A stretch of 64,000 nt of DNA from Shimia sp051201625 (GTDB lineage Bacteria > Pseudomonadota > Alphaproteobacteria > Rhodobacterales > Rhodobacteraceae): positions 992,001 through 1,056,000 of the forward strand of contig NZ_CP179203.1 in the NCBI RefSeq assembly GCF_051201625.1. Direction: 5' to 3'. Each line of letters begins with the position of its first letter. Position 1 is the first letter of the stretch. Position numbers and translations under genes: made by a program. Below are positions 61,571-64,000 of this stretch, in pieces. Below the pieces are notes generated by a model. It had not been told where the DNA came from. It ran no database searches and saw only the letters and a list, made by a program, of their open reading frames with translations.

Positions 61571-62457
61571 ATGTTTCCGCGCGTGGCCACCTTGCAATGT
61601 TATTGTTTTCGTCGCTTGTGGCTGGATCATTTTCACTCGGGGCGTTGGTAGCTAATGATTTAAATCCAGCTGCCCTAAATTGGATCCGCTTTTTGATTGC
61701 CGGGATTGTGATTGGTGTCGTGGCAATACTAACGAAGGGCGTACCGCGAAGCGCGGTTGTCGCGCCGTGGAGGTATCTAATATTAGGCGGATTATTCGCT
61801 GCTTATTTTGTACTGATGTTTGAAGGATTAAAAACTGCAGCGCCATTCAGCACGGCGGCTGTATTCACCCTCACACCAATGATGTCAGCCGGTTTTGGTT
61901 GGGTTTTATTGCGTCAAATCACAACTCGACGCATGGCAGTTGCCCTCGCGATTGGCGCGTTTGGAGCGGTTTGGGTGATCTTTCGAGCCGACCTACATGC
62001 GCTGATGATGTTTCGAATTGGTCAGGGGGAAGTTTATTACTTTTGGGGATGTCTTGCTCATGCACTTTATACGCCGATGGTGCGCAAGCTCAATCGCGGC
62101 GAAGCACCGGTCGTATTCACGTTTGGAACACTGATCGCTGGCTTCGTTATCCTCAGCATTTACGGCAAAAACGATATTCTTGAAGTCAATTGGACAGAAC
62201 TGTCAGGTCTAGTGTGGGTCACGGTACTTTATGTTGCAGTGTTCGCAAGTGCTGCTACTTTTGTGTTGCTACAGTTTGCAACGCTGCATTTGCCTAGCGC
62301 AAAGGTTATGGCATATACCTACTTGGTTCCGAGTTGGGTGGCGATTTGGGAGATAATGCTGGGCCACGGAGCACCAAACTTTTTGGTTTTAGTAGGGGTC
62401 GGTTTTACTGTGATCGCCTTACTATTGCTCTTGAGAGATGATCGATCGATCAAGTGA
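61567..62457 (+). CDS. EamA/DMT-superfamily transporter
   Basis: A 296-residue, ten-helix inner-membrane protein with two EamA repeats (LLFSSLVAGSFSLGALVAND, NWIRFLIAGIVIGVVAILTK and FSTAAVFTLTPMMSAGFGWV). ATG overlaps the LysR stop (ATGA), so the regulator and carrier are co-translated. Substrate unknown; an exporter for a compound sensed by the LysR protein is possible. Confidence 0.85.
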   Translation: MNVSARGHLAMLLFSSLVAGSFSLGALVANDLNPAALNWIRFLIAGIVIGVVAILTKGVPRSAVVAPWRYLILGGLFAAYFVLMFEGLKTAAPFSTAAVFTLTPMMSAGFGWVLLRQITTRRMAVALAIGAFGAVWVIFRADLHALMMFRIGQGEVYYFWGCLAHALYTPMVRKLNRGEAPVVFTFGTLIAGFVILSIYGKNDILEVNWTELSGLVWVTVLYVAVFASAATFVLLQFATLHLPSAKVMAYTYLVPSWVAIWEIMLGHGAPNFLVLVGVGFTVIALLLLLRDDRSIK

Positions 62458-62463
62458 AAGCAG

Positions 62464-62787
62464 TCAGTCGCGTAATTCAAATTTGAGGAAGCGCTCGAAT
62501 TCCTCGAGATTTATCGGTTCGAATTGACCAAATCCTTGCATCCAGACCGACGCCGAGCGTAGCGCATCGGGCTCAAGTTTGCACCATTTGACCCTGCCTC
62601 GCTTTTCTTGGCTGATAAGACCTGCAGTACTGAGTACGCCCAAGTGTTTGGAAATCGCAGCCAGCGATATCTGGAACGGTTCAGCTACATCAGTGACGGC
62701 CATGTCGTCCTCTAACAGCATCGATAGTATCTCCCGCCGAGTGGGATCGGCAAGCGCTGCAAAAACAATATCAAGAGAATTAGACAT
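62464..62787 (-). CDS. ArsR-family transcriptional regulator
   Basis: A 107-residue winged HTH protein (IVFAALADPTRREILSMLLE, AEPFQISLAAISKHLGVLST, AGLISQEKRGRVKWCKLEPD). It lacks the cysteine pair of metal-sensing ArsR/SmtB members, with only one Cys (KWCKLE), so a non-metal signal is more likely. It is convergent with the EamA gene by six bases. Confidence 0.87.
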   Translation of the reverse strand: MSNSLDIVFAALADPTRREILSMLLEDDMAVTDVAEPFQISLAAISKHLGVLSTAGLISQEKRGRVKWCKLEPDALRSASVWMQGFGQFEPINLEEFERFLKFELRD

Positions 62788-63242
62788 ACTTTGTCATATC
62801 TGGCTGCATGGCGTAGGGAAAGAGCCTCATCAAGGCCAGTGCTGATATTCGGAGAGAATAGCTGAAGCGAGTACTTGTGATTTGCTCAACCAGCAAGGAA
62901 GAGGCAATTTAACCGACAGTTGAATTCGCGCCTTGATTGGTCATCGTTACAATTAGAGTTTCGTAGATGTGTATTGCAGTTTGAAACGGCAGCCAATTCA
63001 AAAGGGTGAAGTTAAAAATTGAAGAGACGTGAACAGGAAACTTAACCGATCTGTTGAATATACTGTCGAACAAAATTTCAGGAATTTTCGCCCTGCGACC
63101 GATTTTCACGCTTATTCAGAAAATTTAAAAATCGTTTTAATTACAGTATTTTATAAGAATTTAAGACGGCAAGTAACGCGCATTGACTCAGGAGCCCATG
63201 CGCCGTAGCTATTTGCCTGTAGCGGCATAGGATGTACTGCGC
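62788..63242. other. Promoter region upstream of atpI
   Basis: About 455 bases with no clear gene. Two copies of a TTAACCGA-N3/4-GTTGAAT-like unit lie near 62909 and 63042. The latter half is AT-rich, consistent with the F0 operon promoter. No RNA gene recognised. Confidence 0.4.
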
Positions 63243-63572
63243 GTGACCGATCCAAACCAAAAGGCCCGTATGGAGCGGCTTCAGGAGCGGATAGTGGCGG
63301 CGCAAAAGTCTCAGTCTCCGAAGCCGCGCGCAGATGAGCATTATTCGTCAGCCAACTTGGCGTGGCGCATGGTGATAGAGTTAGTTGCCGGTCTGGGGAT
63401 CGGGTTTGGTATCGGATACGGGATAGATCTTCTCTTGGGGACACTACCTTTATTCATGCTAATTTTTACAATGCTGGGTCTGGCCGCGGGCATCAAAACG
63501 ATGTTGCGCAGCGCAAAAGAGATCCAGGAAGCACAATTGGCCGAACAGGCCGAGAGAGATAAGAGGGATTGA
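63243..63572 (+). CDS. atpI: ATP synthase F0 assembly protein AtpI
   Basis: A 109-residue protein with GTG start at 63243. A charged N-terminal region (residues 1-40) is followed by two hydrophobic helices (MVIELVAGLGIGFGIGYGID, LPLFMLIFTMLGLAAGI) and a helical charged tail. This is the AtpI/Mg-associated F0 protein, which helps c-ring assembly. It precedes atpB by two bases, the normal order. Confidence 0.9.
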   Translation: MTDPNQKARMERLQERIVAAQKSQSPKPRADEHYSSANLAWRMVIELVAGLGIGFGIGYGIDLLLGTLPLFMLIFTMLGLAAGIKTMLRSAKEIQEAQLAEQAERDKRD

Positions 63573-63574
63573 AC

Positions 63575-64000
63575 GTGGCGAGCGAAGCACACGGCGCAGA
63601 AGAAGGCGGTCTGGTTTTCCACCCGATGGATCAATTCATCATCAAGCCCCTGTTTGGGGGCGACACGATCCATTGGTACACACCCACCAATGCGACACTT
63701 TGGATGGCGTTGGCTGTGGTGGCCGTGATCATTCTCATGGTGCTTGGTACACGACGCCGAGCAATCATACCGAGTCGAAGCCAGTCTGTCGGTGAACTAG
63801 CTTATGGCTTTGTCTACAAGATGGTCGAAGACGTAGCGGGAAAAGATGCGTTGAAATTTTTCCCGTACATAATGACTCTATTCATGTTCATCGTGTTTGC
63901 AAATTTTCTCGGTCTGTTGCCAATGTCCTTCACCACGACATCGCACTTTGCGGTCACGGTTGTACTAGCGCTACTGGTGTTTTTAACCGTAACCATCGTA
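63575..64000 (+). CDS. atpB: ATP synthase F0 subunit a, 3' end beyond window
   Basis: GTG start at 63575, two bases after atpI. The first 142 codons read MDQFIIKPLFGGDTIHWYTP, TNATLWMALAVVAVIILMVL and MVEDVAGKDALKFFPYIMTL, with FIVFANFLGLLPMSFTTTSH, all typical of subunit a, the proton-channel stator of F0. The family is about 250 residues, and the essential Arg helix lies beyond the window edge. Confidence 0.95.
   Translation, partial: MASEAHGAEEGGLVFHPMDQFIIKPLFGGDTIHWYTPTNATLWMALAVVAVIILMVLGTRRRAIIPSRSQSVGELAYGFVYKMVEDVAGKDALKFFPYIMTLFMFIVFANFLGLLPMSFTTTSHFAVTVVLALLVFLTVTIV

Noticed and set aside
1..64000. CRISPR array, prophage or integron
   Set aside because: No regular spaced repeats, phage structural or integrase genes, or attC-like sites were seen.

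Overview
The window reads as chromosomal DNA of a marine alphaproteobacterium of the order Rhodobacterales (Roseobacter-type). The reasons are the block ffh - aroQ-type chorismate mutase - rpsP - rimM - trmD - rplS - rpmE, a separate F0 ATP synthase locus starting atpI-atpB, a TAXI-type TRAP transporter, several sarcosine/dimethylglycine dehydrogenase-like flavoproteins, and a five-step histidine pathway with HutF and HutG. Base composition is moderate, with AT-rich intergenic stretches. Species assignment is not possible from this alone.

Layout. 1-6.3 kb: a partial DUF1445 hydro-lyase-like gene, a LysR regulator, tryptophanase, and divergent EamA and MFS transporters. 6.7-14.7 kb: hut locus. 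hutI-hutH-hutG-hutU plus a flavin-reductase-like gene form a tightly coupled minus-strand operon, divergent from hutF-hutC. 14.7-26.4 kb: accessory region with a Sel1 protein, a metal-box-preceded small gene that looks frameshifted, a secreted small protein, an ABC/FtsX/AttH export-type operon, a cupin, a deleted IS66 remnant, decayed small genes, a metallo-beta-lactamase-fold hydrolase and a LysR regulator. 26.7-35.0 kb: TAXI-TRAP transporter followed by five overlapping or abutting redox genes (three DAO-type flavoproteins, a 2Fe-2S subunit and an NAD/FAD-dependent subunit), probably import and oxidation of an amino-acid-like amine. 35.3-43.8 kb: phosphorus/glycerol-phosphate-like island with a Na/Pi cotransporter with PhoU-like tail, a GpdQ-like phosphodiesterase, a complete ABC importer, a DeoR regulator and a divergent HAD phosphatase.

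44.2-49.8 kb: a creatinase/aminopeptidase-fold protein that has lost the usual metal ligands, an M20 amidohydrolase, and a large dimethylglycine-dehydrogenase-like flavoprotein. 49.9-58.6 kb: the conserved translation/SRP block, interrupted between trmD and rplS by a GH25 lysozyme lipoprotein and an FAD oxidoreductase on the opposite strand, and containing a decayed GNAT paralogue. 59-62.8 kb: ProX-like editing deacylase, DoxX-azoreductase pair with a divergent LysR regulator, an EamA transporter and an ArsR regulator. 63.2 kb to the end: atpI and partial atpB.

No rRNA, complete tRNA, CRISPR array or prophage was recognised. The most unusual signals are the multi-flavoprotein TRAP locus, the orphan FNR-type palindrome beside the IS66 scar, the metal-box small gene with an apparent frameshift, reading frames broken by a single UGA, and the metal-ligand-less M24 protein.
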